Shown piece after piece: positions 1-10,861 of a stretch of DNA of 64,000 nt. Made by a program: the position numbers and the translations under genes. Positions within the stretch are counted from its first letter, which is position 1. Every line of letters begins with the position of its first letter. Origin of the DNA: Phascolomyces articulosus (Eukaryota > Mucoromycota > Mucoromycetes > Mucorales > Lichtheimiaceae); NCBI GenBank assembly GCA_025677815.1, contig JAIXMP010000012.1, positions 620,001 to 684,000 of the forward strand, written 5' to 3'. The notes beneath the pieces are model-generated. The model had not been told where the DNA came from and made no database searches. It worked only from the letters and a program-made list of their open reading frames with translations.

Positions 1-348
1 GAACAAATCAACAACTTGAAGATAATCTGGTCTCCAAAATAGAGCCACGATTGGGATGCTTTAAAATTCCAGAGAAACCAGATCTACAGAGACACATATG
101 AATAGGTTAAAAGATGGAATTTTAGCTTTTAATCCATACCTTCCCATACCAAATAGATATGCAAACATACCTCATGATTTTATACTCCTGGGCAATATCT
201 TTCGCAGATTTATACAATTTTTTTATAAGCTTCCGCCTCATTCTTGTCACTTAAAAGCAATTTTCTTGGTCATCTTCATTTGTGTCTGGTTCCCGTTGAC
301 TTGATTACCCTTTTTTTTGATGAGCTAGCCTAAAGGCCCGTAATAATA

Positions 349-615
349 TCAGTTTAATATTAATATGCTTTTTTTTCTCATCATTGGGTTCTCATATAAA
401 AGAAAGAAAAAAGTGATAGAATACTTTATCTCACTATTATCATTTTTTTTGAGTTGCACATCAAGTTCTCGGCTTCTTTTTGTCAAACCAATAATAGTTT
501 CTTTTAAGGCATTGTCGTAACCCATTTCTTTAGCTTCCTTGATCAAATGAGCTTTTTCATACATGGAACACCACTTTTGATAAAGGAGATTACTGACTGC
601 AATAGGAATCTTCAA
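349..615 (-). pseudogene. Left-arm copy of an unrecognised coding fragment
   Basis: This 88-codon frame is identical at the protein level to 822-1088 because it lies in the inverted repeat. The segment has charged, helix-prone coding character (KWCSMYEKAHLIKEAKEMGY, then a KR-rich stretch). An in-frame stop immediately upstream separates it from another plausible in-frame stretch beginning near 676 with the motif PHDQNPKGF, so the copy looks nonsense-broken. The last 20 codons or so run into AT-rich sequence and are probably not coding. I do not recognise the family. Confidence 0.4.
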
Positions 616-771
616 TTACTTGCGTTGTTTTTCGGTTAAAAATCCTTTAGGATTTTGGTCATGCGGTGTGGGTTTCATTATTATTAAAGAAGAAAACGCG
701 TGAAAAGCTATGCAGTACCAAGAAAAGAGGGCATATTTATTTGTACTCCTTAATAATAATGAAACCCACAC

Positions 772-1088
772 CGCATGACCAAAATCCTAAAGGATTTTTA
801 ACCGAAAAACAACGCAAGTAATTGAAGATTCCTATTGCAGTCAGTAATCTCCTTTATCAAAAGTGGTGTTCCATGTATGAAAAAGCTCATTTGATCAAGG
901 AAGCTAAAGAAATGGGTTACGACAATGCCTTAAAAGAAACTATTATTGGTTTGACAAAAAGAAGCCGAGAACTTGATGTGCAACTCAAAAAAAATGATAA
1001 TAGTGAGATAAAGTATTCTATCACTTTTTTCTTTCTTTTATATGAGAACCCAATGATGAGAAAAAAAAGCATATTAATATTAAACTGA
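772..1088 (+). pseudogene. Right-arm copy of the same unrecognised coding fragment
   Basis: The frame opens at an ATG near 761 (PHDQNPKGF and TEKQRK can be read), meets a TAA at about 820, and continues in the same frame as the 88-codon stretch 822-1088. This is the mirror copy of the minus-strand fragment at 349-615. It points towards the broken coding pieces that follow from about 1290 to 3.7 kb, so it may be the 5' part of the same dead gene. No family was recognised. Confidence 0.4.
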
Positions 1089-1288
1089 TATTATTACGGG
1101 CCTTTAGGCTAGCTCATCAAAAAAAAGGGTAATCAAGTCAACGGGAACCAGACACAAATGAAGATGACCAAGAAAATTGCTTTTAAGTGACAAGAATGAG
1201 GCGGAAGCTTATAAAAAAAATTGTATAAATCTGCGAAAGATATTGCCCAGGAGTATAAAATCACCTGCATATATAGCATCCCTGTGTT

Positions 1289-2290
1289 TTGATAGCGTTA
1301 CTCTGCGAGGGTTTGAAAGCCTACACTACGCATGGGGCAATGGGTTTTGCAGAGACTAATTTGAAAATCTTTTGGTGTGTATGGGGCGATAAAATCATGA
1401 GATGTTTGCATATGGAAAGAGAAGTTCTGGAGACGCCGGACTTTACAGGACTTCACAGAAAGCGGATTTCCGACATGTATCCAGACAATAAGAGCATTGT
1501 TTGATTGTCGATTCGTGTACGATTACAATAGTCAAGAATATGACCTTGGAGCAGGCAAATTATCCAAACAAGACCCTTGTGATGATAACTTATTTAGGGA
1601 TGAAGAAAAGTTGGTTCGAGAGGGAAAAGAAATCTTGGACAGTTTGGCATCTACATTATGCGGAGCTCCGTCAGATCAAGAGTTCAAATGGTGGCTACTA
1701 CAACTAAATGGTACGTGTGACGTAGGATTTTTCTTTTTTTTTCCCTCTTCTGTTGACATTGGCTTATATTGTTTTTAATAATCCAAAAAATCCTTTCAGG
1801 GCACAAATGCGAACTGATAACAATCCACATCATATCTCATGGTATCTCATGGTTTATATGTATCCATTCCCCAACGATCATTATCAATTCCAACAAGCTT
1901 CACTACACTTCATGATTTCGAACAAACGTTAGATTCTTTCTTCATACTAAAGGTATATTAATCAGAAATGTAAATTATTCTTTTTTCATTATTAACTAAT
2001 CATCTTATTCATGTATTGTACTTCCTGTTTAGGATGGTTTGGAAGCAAAAGAACATCTTGTTCACGAAAGTATCATGGATATTAACAATCGACGGACATC
2101 AATAAGTGAACGAATGGGAAGAGAACAAGAAATGTCTTCACATTGTACAAAGATTTCATGGATTCAACCAACATATTTTAATCCTCCTGGTAATCCCTTG
2201 CAGATGATTGATCCTGAACCATTCACATATGATCTTTTCCCGGAATTGACTATCACAAGTGAAAACAATAGTGTAATATCCGACCAATAA
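1289..2290 (+). pseudogene. Degraded multi-exon coding fragments, family not recognised
   Basis: Several coding-like pieces lie on the plus strand in shifting frames: 1289-1504, 1497-1708 (ending in FKWWLLQLNG before a GTACGTGT donor), a piece after the ttcag at 1799 (TDNNPHHISW, YMYPFPNDHY) that stops at about 1932, and 2039-2290 (WIQPTYFNPPGNPLQMIDPE). Splice-like GT and AG sites exist, but stops and frameshifts prevent a continuous protein. The pieces read in the same direction as the bromodomain-like fragment downstream and could belong to one gene. They are best treated as a pseudogene. Confidence 0.45.
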
Positions 2291-2580
2291 TACTTCCCCA
2301 TTAATTATATAATGATCCATTGCCCATCAACTACTGTTCAATTCACTAACATATTGCCAAGTTAACAAGATACTCTTAACCATTGCTAAGTACCAAGATA
2401 TCGTTAGTTATTATAGAATTGCCAAGTTGTTCTTATACAACAACAACAATTAGATTAGTTATAAAAACATATAAATAGCCATCAGTCTTCATACAATAAA
2501 TTATCACCTTACTATTATTACTTTATATCTTATATTCTATTATCATATATTTCATATCCCGAACTACTTCTTACAGATAA
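2291..2580 (+). repeat. LTR-like or promoter-like insertion candidate
   Basis: This AT-rich stretch separates two coding-like pieces of the broken gene. It contains a diverged repeat of TTGCCAAGTT (about 2355 and 2422), a TATA-like ACATATAAATAGCC near 2470, and an AATAAA-like CAATAAATT about 25 bp later. TATA followed closely by a poly(A) signal is what an LTR U3-R junction looks like. I cannot define matched ends or a target-site duplication, so a solo LTR is only a possibility. Confidence 0.2.
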
Positions 2581-3700
2581 ACAAGGGCAAAAAGATAATG
2601 ATCAAGATGAAATAACACGCTTAGCTGATGAAAACGGATGGCTATGGTTGGCCACTGGAAAATGACATCATGTATATTCCAAAGACACTGTACCTTATGA
2701 TACATATGGATAACTTGGCGTTTGGCTTTTGTGTATTAGACAAAATAAAAACATTTTTTCATACACAACATGTAATATTACTTTGATAACTTTTAATTAT
2801 CTCGTCAATTATTATTATGGCTATGGTTATGGTTATCATAAATATTATATTAAACGTTCAAGAAGCATGAATGTACTACACAACATTGCCATCTAGAAAA
2901 GCATGAACGTGAACAAGCTAAAAAACGAGAACAAGAACAAAAACGCTTAGAGCAAGAACAAATGATACAAATTGTACGTACCAAAAAGAAGGATTGGATG
3001 GAGGATAAAAAAAAATAGGATATACTCTATACATATAAAAAAAAATGGGACTATAAATGTTTATAGGAAACATACCTCAAGAATTACGTATATGAACTTA
3101 TTATCAGTAAAATCGATGAAGCGATTTCGCAGAGAAGATGAAAATGCTGCTGCTGCCAGTGTTACTACCGATAATGGAAATAATAGTAATGAAGCAAGGA
3201 GCACATCATCACCTACTACATCTATTCCAGACATTCGTAATAAACGTCGTATATCACCTTTTACATATTCGAGACACACCAGAAATTGCATTTTTACAAG
3301 AATTGCAAGGGATTTTAAGAAAATCAGCCATTTATTCTTCAGAGAGGGACGAGGACACTGACTTATGTGTGTCTTTTTTTTTGGTTTGGACATTTATATT
3401 TGACATCGCCTTTGCTTAGAAATATATTACGGGTATATCTCTCTACGTTACCAAAGGAAACATCTGAGATGGGGATGGATTTAAAAACAATACAAAAGAA
3501 ATTATTATTGGATCGATATGCATCTGATGAGTGATTCTCAGGTTTGGAAACCTTTTACAAGATTTGGATCTTTTATTACCAGGAGAAAGTAAACAAATAG
3601 TAGGGTGTTATTTCACTACAAAAACATACAGCAGATCTCCTTGTTCGTATATTTCAAAAACGTTAATACTTTTTTTTATTGTTATTATTTCATCATGGAT
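2581..3700 (+). pseudogene. Bromodomain-like pseudogene fragment
   Basis: Plus-strand pieces include an acidic stretch ending in ENGWLWLATGK before a stop (about 2669), and a coiled-coil-like run rich in E, Q and K (EREQAKKREQEQKRLEQEQ, about 2908-2965). A low-complexity acidic, Ser/Thr-rich segment follows (3118-3250), then a frameshift. Around 3470-3530 one frame reads MGMDLKTIQKKLLLDRYASDE, which resembles the PMDLxTIxxKLxxxxYxS core of a bromodomain, and then meets a stop. A later piece (KHTADLLVRIFQKR, about 3625-3665) continues after another frame change. At least three disabling changes are visible. Bromodomain assignment is by motif only. The parent gene (possibly a chromatin protein) is unknown. 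Confidence 0.4.
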
Positions 3701-3871
3701 TGAATGTTAGAAGTTGTGCTTTATCATCATACTTAGTTTAAATAGTGAAATGTACATATAAAAAATTAAATGGACATCGTTTAACGAAAAAAAAAAATAG
3801 GATGGACATAAGCTATAATAGTTGAGAGTGTTTGATTCCATTCCTTTTAAACTCCCTCCTCTTTTTTTTTA

Positions 3872-4475
3872 GTCAGCAGCAGTCTTGATGTCCAAACGTC
3901 GCCACATGTACCGGCTACCAACACTTCTGTATGGCTAAATGATCAATAGATAATGTATATATGAGTAAAAGAATGGAATCAAAAGAAAATATATAATACT
4001 AAAAATTCAAAAAAAAAACTTAAGCGCCAATGGTCAGTACGTTTTTTTATTTGATCTAGTAATGGTAGATTGTTATTTAATCCGAAATGTTTGGCTACCC
4101 CTTTACAGACACCTATATATACCATGTATGGTATATCAGAAAAAAAAGCCATCTTCATGCTCGTATGTTACGGTGATGTTTTTTTTAAAACCAAGATCCG
4201 TTGTAGGAAGGATTACCGGATGTCCAAGATCCATCATCAAGTACATGTCGACTGTCCACTAAATGATTGAAGAAAGATATAGAGGGAAAAAAGAAGAAAA
4301 ATGGTCGACCAACATTTGCTCTAAGTAAAAATGATAAGGAAGAAATAGTTTACATGGCTAATGCCTTTGACTTGAATCAATAATTCACGGATTTCACCAT
4401 CTATCATTTTATGAAGTTTATCTGCATCGATATCATTATCCTTGAACTTTTGTGAAAGATCCAGAATATCTTTAA
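3872..4475 (-). pseudogene. DNA-3-methyladenine glycosylase (Mag1/AlkA, HhH-GPD) 3' remnant
   Basis: Reading the minus strand, four exon-like pieces give the C-terminal half of an alkylbase DNA glycosylase. 4475-4354 encodes DLSQKFKDND...LLIQVKGISH. After an intron with AG at 4260-4259, 4258-4192 encodes WTVDMYLMMDLGHPVILPTTDLG. A GTTTTA donor leads to 4112-4020 (CKGVAKHFGL, ending HWRLK). 3934-3872 encodes PYRSVGSRYMWRRLDIKTAAD and a stop. The helix-hairpin-helix KGIxHWT, the catalytic Asp of TDLG, and the PYRSVxxxYMWR signature are all present. The expected N-terminal half (the QQL/helical region) is not visible upstream to 5.5 kb. The last junction does not keep frame (donor phase 1, acceptor needs phase 0). 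This argues for a truncated, probably dead base-excision-repair gene, although a mis-modelled intron is possible. Confidence 0.7.
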
Positions 4476-5559
4476 CTATAAAAAAAGGATGTATATTATT
4501 ATCATCATGCTCATAAACTCATCTTATATGAATATAATAATAACAGAAAAAATTGGATGAAACATCGAGAAGAATCCATCAATAATATACTACGAATGAT
4601 AATATTTCGACAAATCGAGAACAAAAATCATCATAGAACCTTTAATAAAAATTATAGTGTGGGAAAAATAATGATGAAATGCGGGGGAGTAATAAAAGAG
4701 ATAGTGATAACTGTGTCACGACACTCCATTATTGATGATCCTTTATTGTTTTGTGGTTGTGATTCAATGGGGGGTAATCCATCCACCCGTGTGTGTGTGT
4801 GTGTGTATGTGTGTATCAAATAAAGATAGATAAAAGATGTTATTTTCAATAGAGTCTTGTATAAATAAATAAAAATAATAATAATGATATGATGGCCACG
4901 TTGTAATTAAAGAGAGAGAAAAAAGTGGGGATCGAAAATAAACAAAAGCTTATTACATGATATGCACCAATCGCCATGGTAAATTTCGGATTTATTATAA
5001 ATCTGCTGGGTGTGTTGAAAAGAGGTCCTAGTGACAATTGGTTCCCCTGCTATTTCCCTTTTTCTCTCGTTTACGCATGAAACATATTAAAAAAAAATAA
5101 CAATAAAAATAATAAATCCTAATATCTTCAAAATCCTTTATTTATTATAAATTTTGTTTAATTCTTAAAAAAATTGATGAATTTCTATATATAACGAAAA
5201 ACTTTCAAGAATAAATTAGCATATTTACATATTGAGTCTAGTCAAAGAAGTTTTGTCAGAATCTACCATAACAAAAATAAATAAAAAAAAGTTAATCCGG
5301 AGATCAAAAGTAGTCTCTTCGGCGGGTTTTGGTTCTTTAATGCAACCAGAGATCCGATTGGACAGAGCTGACAAATGTCATGGACATACTTGGTACCTTT
5401 ATCCTCTTCACTATTGTAAAAAAAAGCTTGTTACGGATAGGAAAATGGGGGTTTCTCAATTCCCACAATGCATTTTACTATAAAAAAGGATCAATTCAAT
5501 GTCTTGTTTTATTCTTTTTTTTCTTTTTTTCTTTACATTCAATACATATTTTATTCAAC
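4476..5559. other. Non-coding stretch, promoter of the aminotransferase at its right end
   Basis: No credible coding region on either strand. It includes a short (GT)n tract at about 4790-4815. Small open frames show no motif and composition unlike the neighbouring exons. The last few hundred bases are the presumed promoter and 5' leader of the downstream gene, with a T-rich leader just before the ATG at 5560. Confidence 0.5.
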
Positions 5560-7137
5560 ATGTCCACTGGAGCCAAACTCGCACAATTCGGCAAGCAACA
5601 TATCGCCAAAGGTATCGGTCGTAGTACTGAATTAGTCCTTGAACGCGCTCAAGGTACTTATGTTTGGACTGTCGATGGCAAAAAGTACCTTGATCTTACT
5701 ACTGGTATTGGTGTCACTTCTACTGGTGAGTTTTTTTTTTATTATCATGCGTGGATTATTTTGAAGGAAGAAAAAAAGGAATCAACAAACAAACAAATTA
5801 AAATGGAGGGAAAAGAAAAAGAATAAAAAACAAAAACTAAATGAATCAAAAAATAAAATAGGTCATAACCATCCCAAGGTTGTCAAGGCTGTTCAGGATC
5901 AAGCTGCCAACTTGTCTCATGGTCAAGTCAACATCTTTTATCACAAGCCCATGTTGGATTTGATTGAACGTTTGAAGCCCAAGATGCCTTCCAAGGAATT
6001 AGATACTTTCTTCTTTGCCAACTCTGGTGCTGAAGCTGTTGAAAACGCCATCAAATTAGCTCGTCATGCCACCAAGAGACAAAACGTGATTGTTTTCCAA
6101 GGTTCTTATCACGGTCGTACCATGGGTACCATGGCCTTGACCACCTCAAAGACCATTTACAGTGCTGGTTTTGGTCCTTTGGTTCCTGGTATTCATGTCG
6201 CTCCTTTCCCTTATCATCAACAATGGAGCATTCACAAGGCTGACCCTGCCAAATTCGATGCCGAATGGTGTTCTCAAGAATCATTGAACCAATTGGAAAT
6301 TCTTTTGAAACAACGATCCCACCCTGAAGATACCGCTGCCATCTTATTGGAACCTGTCCAAGGTGAAGGTGGTTATGTGGCTCCTCCCGCTAGCTTCATG
6401 CAAGGTCTTCGCAAGATTTGTGATAAGCATGGTATCCTTTTGATTGCTGATGAAGTTCAATCTGGTTTTGGTCGTACCGGTAAAATGTTCGCTATTGAAT
6501 ATACTGGTGTCACTCCTGATATTATGATCATGGCCAAGGGTATTGCTTCTGGTTATCCTATTTCTGGTATTGTCTCTCGTAAAGAATTGATGGATCGTCA
6601 ACCTGCTGGTTCAATGGGTGGTACTTATTCCGGTAATGCTGTTGCTTGTGCTGCCGCTAAGGCTACTTTGGAAATCTTTGATGAAGAAAACATTCTTGAA
6701 AATGTCAATGCTCGGTAAGTTTTATTATTATTATTATTTGGAATTGGGATATGGGTAGTAGCGTATAAATATGGGAGGAAAAAAAATATTGGAAATTAAG
6801 AAATATAAGATGATTAACATTTTTTTGAATATGATCAATTAATAGATCTGAACAATTCTTCAACGCTTTCCGTGCCAAGATCCCTAGCTTGTTGCCTGAA
6901 GGTGTCACTGCTGACATCCGTGGTTTAGGTTTGATGATTGGTATTGAATTCATGAACGCTCCTTCTGGTATTGCCGGTAAGGTTGCAGGTGAAGCCTTCA
7001 AGTTGGATACCATTGTCTTGACCACCTCCATCTATGAAACTTTGCGTTTGATTCCTCCTCTCAACATTACCAAGGAAGAAACTGATCTTGCTATTGAACG
7101 TGTCCTTGCCAGTATTGAAGCTGCTTTCAAGGCCTAA
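5560..7137 (+). CDS. Class III aminotransferase, 4-aminobutyrate aminotransferase-like
   Basis: A PLP-dependent omega-amino transferase, probably moving the amino group of 4-aminobutyrate or a related omega-amino acid to a 2-oxo acid. Three exons (5560-5725, 5862-6714, 6846-7137) joined at GTGAGT/ATAG and GTAAGT/ATAG give 436 residues, a normal length. Landmarks in order: GTYVWTVDGKKYLDL near the N-terminus, ANSGAEAVENAIKLAR (cofactor phosphate region), GSYHGRT (ring-stacking region), LLEPVQGEGGY, the IADEVQSGFGRTG Asp that contacts the pyridine nitrogen, and AKGIASGYP with the Schiff-base Lys at residue 281. The start follows a T-rich leader and gives no obvious mitochondrial presequence. 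Substrate choice within class III (GABA, ornithine, beta-alanine, 2-aminoadipate) cannot be fixed from sequence. The closest look is to GabT-type enzymes. Confidence 0.9.
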
Positions 7138-7497
7138 GTTTTTTATTTATTTTACCCTCTTCCTACGTTTCTTTTTTAAATAATCCATTTATATAACTTG
7201 CTCCATTTTTTTTCCCTTCTTTTATCCATCCATCATTTTTCTTTTCTCTTATGTTCTTTGTTTACCAAATGTATATTTCCTTTTTTTTCTTTCTTTCTTT
7301 CTTCCATGTGTAAATCATCGTTAATAATAATAACAGCATGTATTTTTATAGCACTCATCATAAACCTTTTGTGAGTGTTTGTTCATCTTAATAATAAAAA
7401 AATTTTTGCTTATAAATAACCTTCATGACATCACATTGTAAAAAAAAAAAAAGTGGGAGGTGGAGAAAGAGACAAATGAGGGTGGAAGGATTATATT
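7138..7497. other. 3' intergenic spacer between convergent genes
   Basis: T-rich 3' flank of the aminotransferase with pyrimidine tracts and AATAATAAAAA-like polyadenylation-type sequence near 7390. It separates that gene from the stop codon of the minus-strand methyltransferase. No coding feature. Confidence 0.5.
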
Positions 7498-8742
7498 TTA
7501 TTTTACATATAAATGAAGAGGTCGATTAAATCCACGTTTTGCCGTTGTTTCTTTGGATTCCAAATCTTTAAATTCCTTAAACCCAACTTGTTGCATCAAA
7601 TAATCATGAAATTGATCCGGTAAAAATTGAATTTGATCAAAAATGGATTTCATAGTATCATTCTTTTTTGCTCGTCGTTCATAAGTTTCATAGACTTGAG
7701 GTTCCAAAATCAATATTCCTCCTGGTTTCAATACTTGATAAATACGTTTAAAAAAATCTTTCATGCCTTTATCACCATGATGAATATGAATCCATTTCGT
7801 GATACTTAGTCTAATTTTTTTAAACAAGGAAGGTGGTTTAAGTCGTATTTTTCTTTTTGGGATGAGAAGTTTTTTTAAAAAAAAAAATCACTTACGCTAA
7901 CACGGTATCATATTTATTCTCTTGTCCCTTTAAATTGATATCCATCCAATTTTTGGTTTCAAAAGAGACGTTATGTGGAAAAACAGTGGATTGGTATCCA
8001 GGTGGCATAGTGATGGGGACCCAACCATGAAGGTTTGTTAAAGCGCGTGGAAAATGATGAAATCGCATTTGTAAATCGGTTGAATTATTTCCTTTAGGAT
8101 TGGATAATGAGTTTACAAGACGTAATTGTTTTTCTGCTTGTTTGATAAGGGAATCATCAAGATCGATACCCAGTATATGGGATGGATGATGCTGTAAACC
8201 TATTCCAATAGATAAAGGGCATAAAGTGGGAATGAGTTTCATTAGGAAAATCAAACAATAATACGTTTTTTGATTTTTTTTACCTATCATGATGGTAATA
8301 TTACCACTATTACAACCAATATCTAAGACATGTTTATCATGAAAAAGTTCACCGGGAAGTAAGTCAAGTCGTTTGTCAGTGGTCTGATTACCACGACGCG
8401 CTCTATTTTTATAACGTCCATCTATGAGTTGACCATGTCACCTCGAAAAAAAAAGAGAAAAAAAAAAAGGATCGAAAAAGAGAAAGGAAAGGGAGCTTAC
8501 TCGTAATAATTTCGATAATTGCCAAATGCATAATGATCTTGAATGGTTTTCTCTTCTTGAAACTTTGGTTTCTTTGTCATGACAGAATCGGCTTTGGCTC
8601 CCAACATTTTCTTTCTTTTCGATTGACTTGCGCCATCATGAGCAATGGCACTTTTTCGTTTATTTGTTGTTGTTGTTGTTGTTGTTGTTTCGACGGTAGG
8701 AATATATGGATTCACAGGTGGTGATTTATTAGGTGATGCCAT
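7498..8742 (-). CDS. Bin3/MePCE-type RNA 5'-gamma-phosphate methyltransferase
   Basis: A SAM-dependent methyltransferase of the Bin3 domain family (human MePCE/BCDIN3D, fission yeast Bmc1), which caps small RNAs such as 7SK, U6 or telomerase RNA on the 5' phosphate. Four minus-strand exons: 8742-8501, 8441-8284, 8199-7896, 7810-7498, about 338 residues. The N-terminus is basic and Thr/Lys-rich with a KRKSAIA/SKRKK nuclear-type stretch. Then come YAFGNYRNYY (family N-terminal signature), VLDIGCNSGNI (SAM motif I), ILGIDLDDSLI (motif II acidic residue), and LSITKWIHIHHGD plus FKRIYQVLKPGGILILEPQ (Bin3 core). The spliced model has one problem: with the only visible acceptor, exon 1 joined to exon 2 gives an in-frame TGA at 8440-8438. 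The rest is intact. Either an alternative splice or a real nonsense change is present. Confidence 0.85.
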
Positions 8743-9350
8743 TTTTATTATTTTTTATAATAAAGAATGAAAGGATAAAAGAAACGAAAACACTTATAAT
8801 TTTTTCAAAATACACACACAGACAAGTTTATTCTGATAAAATTGCATAATTAATAGTATTAAAAAAATAATAGTGATAAAATATTATTATTATAGTATAT
8901 TTTTTTACTAATACTAGAATCTAACATGAAAGTTATTTTTTTTTGGATAATGAAAATATTTCTTTTCTTTAGCGTTTATGTACAAATAGAAAGAAAAAAT
9001 TACGATGTGTTTTAGTCAATTTTTTTTGGGTGAGCGAGAAAAAAAAAAGGATCTTTTTAATGAGGTGATACATGTTGCGTTGGTTGCTATGATGATATAT
9101 ATATATATATATAAATGGTACGGAAGTTTGATGATGACGATCAAAAGGGAAGTATAGAGTGAATCGTCAAAAAAACAAAAAGAATCCGCATTAATTTTTT
9201 TTATATATAATATATATATGGAATAGATGTGTATGTGTTGAGGAGGGAGGTGGGGGATCAAATGCTTCTAAATCTATATAGGATCATAAAAAAAAAGTTT
9301 AGTATAATCACACAACAAGAAAAAAAATCCCCATGAATGAATAATAAAGT
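8743..9350. other. Intergenic spacer, promoter of the Bin3-type gene
   Basis: AT-rich sequence between the start of the minus-strand methyltransferase (8742) and the stop of eIF1A (9353). It has TA runs around 9095-9112 and 9204-9218. No coding potential recognised. It presumably holds the methyltransferase promoter and the eIF1A 3' region. Confidence 0.5.
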
Positions 9351-9969
9351 TTACAGATACGTTACCTCATCAATCTCAAACTCAAAGTCGACTTCATCTT
9401 CTTCTTCACCTGCAAAGGTTTCATTTTCATTGACCTTGGTGTTATCAGGCAACTCACCATATTGTTTCAATTGACGAGCTTCATCCGGATTATAACGTTG
9501 GATCACATCGGCTTTATCATCTTGATATTCACGAAGAGATAAAAGAATAATATCACCTTGGTTGATCCATACCTTTTTCCGCAAAGCACCTCGAATATGT
9601 GCTAATCGTTTAATACCATCAAAACATTGTGCTTCAAGACGACCATTACCCAACATTTTAGTTACTTGAGCATATTCTATTTTATTTATTTTTTAGTGGT
9701 ATATTAATAAGAGTCGAAATGAAGTTTTCATTCTATAACACTTTTGTTGTCTCCCATTCCCTCCCGGAATATATATATTACCTTGGCCTTCTTCTTTAAA
9801 GACAAGTTCACGCTTACTAGCTTCATTGTCGTTCTTTCCTCTTCTTCGGTTTTTACCACCCTAAGATGAAGTCAATTCATTTCTTATAAGTATCATGATG
9901 AAGAGAATAAAATAATGTTTTTATAAGATTGCTAAAAAAAAGACTTACTTTTCCTTTATTCTTGGGCAT
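9351..9969 (-). CDS. tif11: Translation initiation factor eIF1A
   Basis: The eukaryotic initiation factor that promotes 43S scanning and start-codon selection on the 40S subunit. Exons 9969-9949, 9860-9782 and 9676-9351 give 141 residues, a typical eIF1A length. The N-terminal tail [17 protein letters not shown] is the hallmark basic tail. The S1/OB-fold domain follows with [49 protein letters not shown] and [19 protein letters not shown]. The C-terminal tail is strongly acidic ([16 protein letters not shown]), as expected for the eIF5B-contacting tail. It lacks the usual terminal DIDDI and ends with a few extra residues, so a small extra 3' exon cannot be excluded. The tiny 21-nt first exon after the ATG is noteworthy but the frame is consistent. 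Confidence 0.95.
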
Positions 9970-10861
9970 ATTTTTTTAAAGTTACAAGAGGAAGGGAAAA
10001 AAAAAATAGAGGGATTTACTTTAGACTACAGCTAATTTTTTTTTAACTACGTCAGCTATACTGTTGCGTAGTAAAAAAAAAAAAAATGTTCCATTTTTTT
10101 TTTACAAGGTGGCTTATTTAAATCGACTTTTTGACTGCGGCAACCAAGCAAACAGAAAAACAAAAAATAATCTCAGAAAGTGCTAATAAGACTTTTTGGT
10201 ACCTTTTTTTTTTCTCTCTCCTGTTGAGGACGATCTGTTCCTTAACTTAAAAATAACACCCCTCCCCTTCCTCCCCCCTTCAACCTCATGTCAATAATAG
10301 ATGATAATGATGATTATGTATATAATAGAGAAAGAACCCTTTTTTTTATTATTATTATTTACAGAAATCATAAAAAATTAAATGATTTCGATTCAAATAA
10401 GTTTGGTTTTTTTTTGATGGGTCAATTATAAAAAAAAGAAAGAGAGAGAGGAGAGCAAAGAAAAAAAGAAAAGAAAAGAAATGAGAAGGAAAAAGAAAAA
10501 AAGAGGGAGAAGAAAGGAGGGGGGAAATTATTGAGAGAGAGTATATAGACTTTTTTTGAGTGGTATTATTCCCTCATCAATCATTCCCCAATATAATTCA
10601 CCTTCATTTCAATAAAGATAAAAGAAAAAAAAGCAGCAGAAAAAGCCCCAGATCATTACATATACATTTGGGAGGAGAGTTAAAAGAAAAAAAAAGGTGT
10701 GGATAGGGTAAGGATAAAAATCATTTCTTTTTTTTTTAATAATAAAAGAATAATATGTGTGAGATGTGTGAGTGTGTGTGTGAAGTGATATATATGGGTT
10801 GAATTGTGCAAATGTTGTGTTATATAAAATGATGGTTAATTTTTTTGTTGTTGGGTTTTTT
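9970..10861. other. Intergenic low-complexity region, eIF1A promoter
   Basis: It contains the eIF1A promoter at the left end and the 3' flank of the SWIB gene at the right end. Purine-rich AGAGAG/AAAGAAA tracts (10430-10520) and short TG repeats (10755-10790) dominate. No coding region seen. Confidence 0.5.

Larger units (their letters stand above)
175..1263. repeat. Near-perfect 0.5-kb inverted repeat (palindrome)
   Basis: The left arm (175-687) is the reverse complement of the right arm (750-1263). The arms face each other across a 62-bp unpaired spacer (688-749). Within the arms I see one difference, a 7 versus 8 base A/T run, so the arms are 513 and 514 bp. Each arm carries the same 88-codon open frame (349-615 minus, 822-1088 plus). 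Outside the arms the two flanks are only distantly similar: both have a version of ATAAAATCATGAG followed by TTTGCATAT. This suggests either an older, longer inverted duplication homogenised in the middle, or an assembly fold-back. No TSD or TIR typical of a DNA transposon was recognised. Confidence 0.9.
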
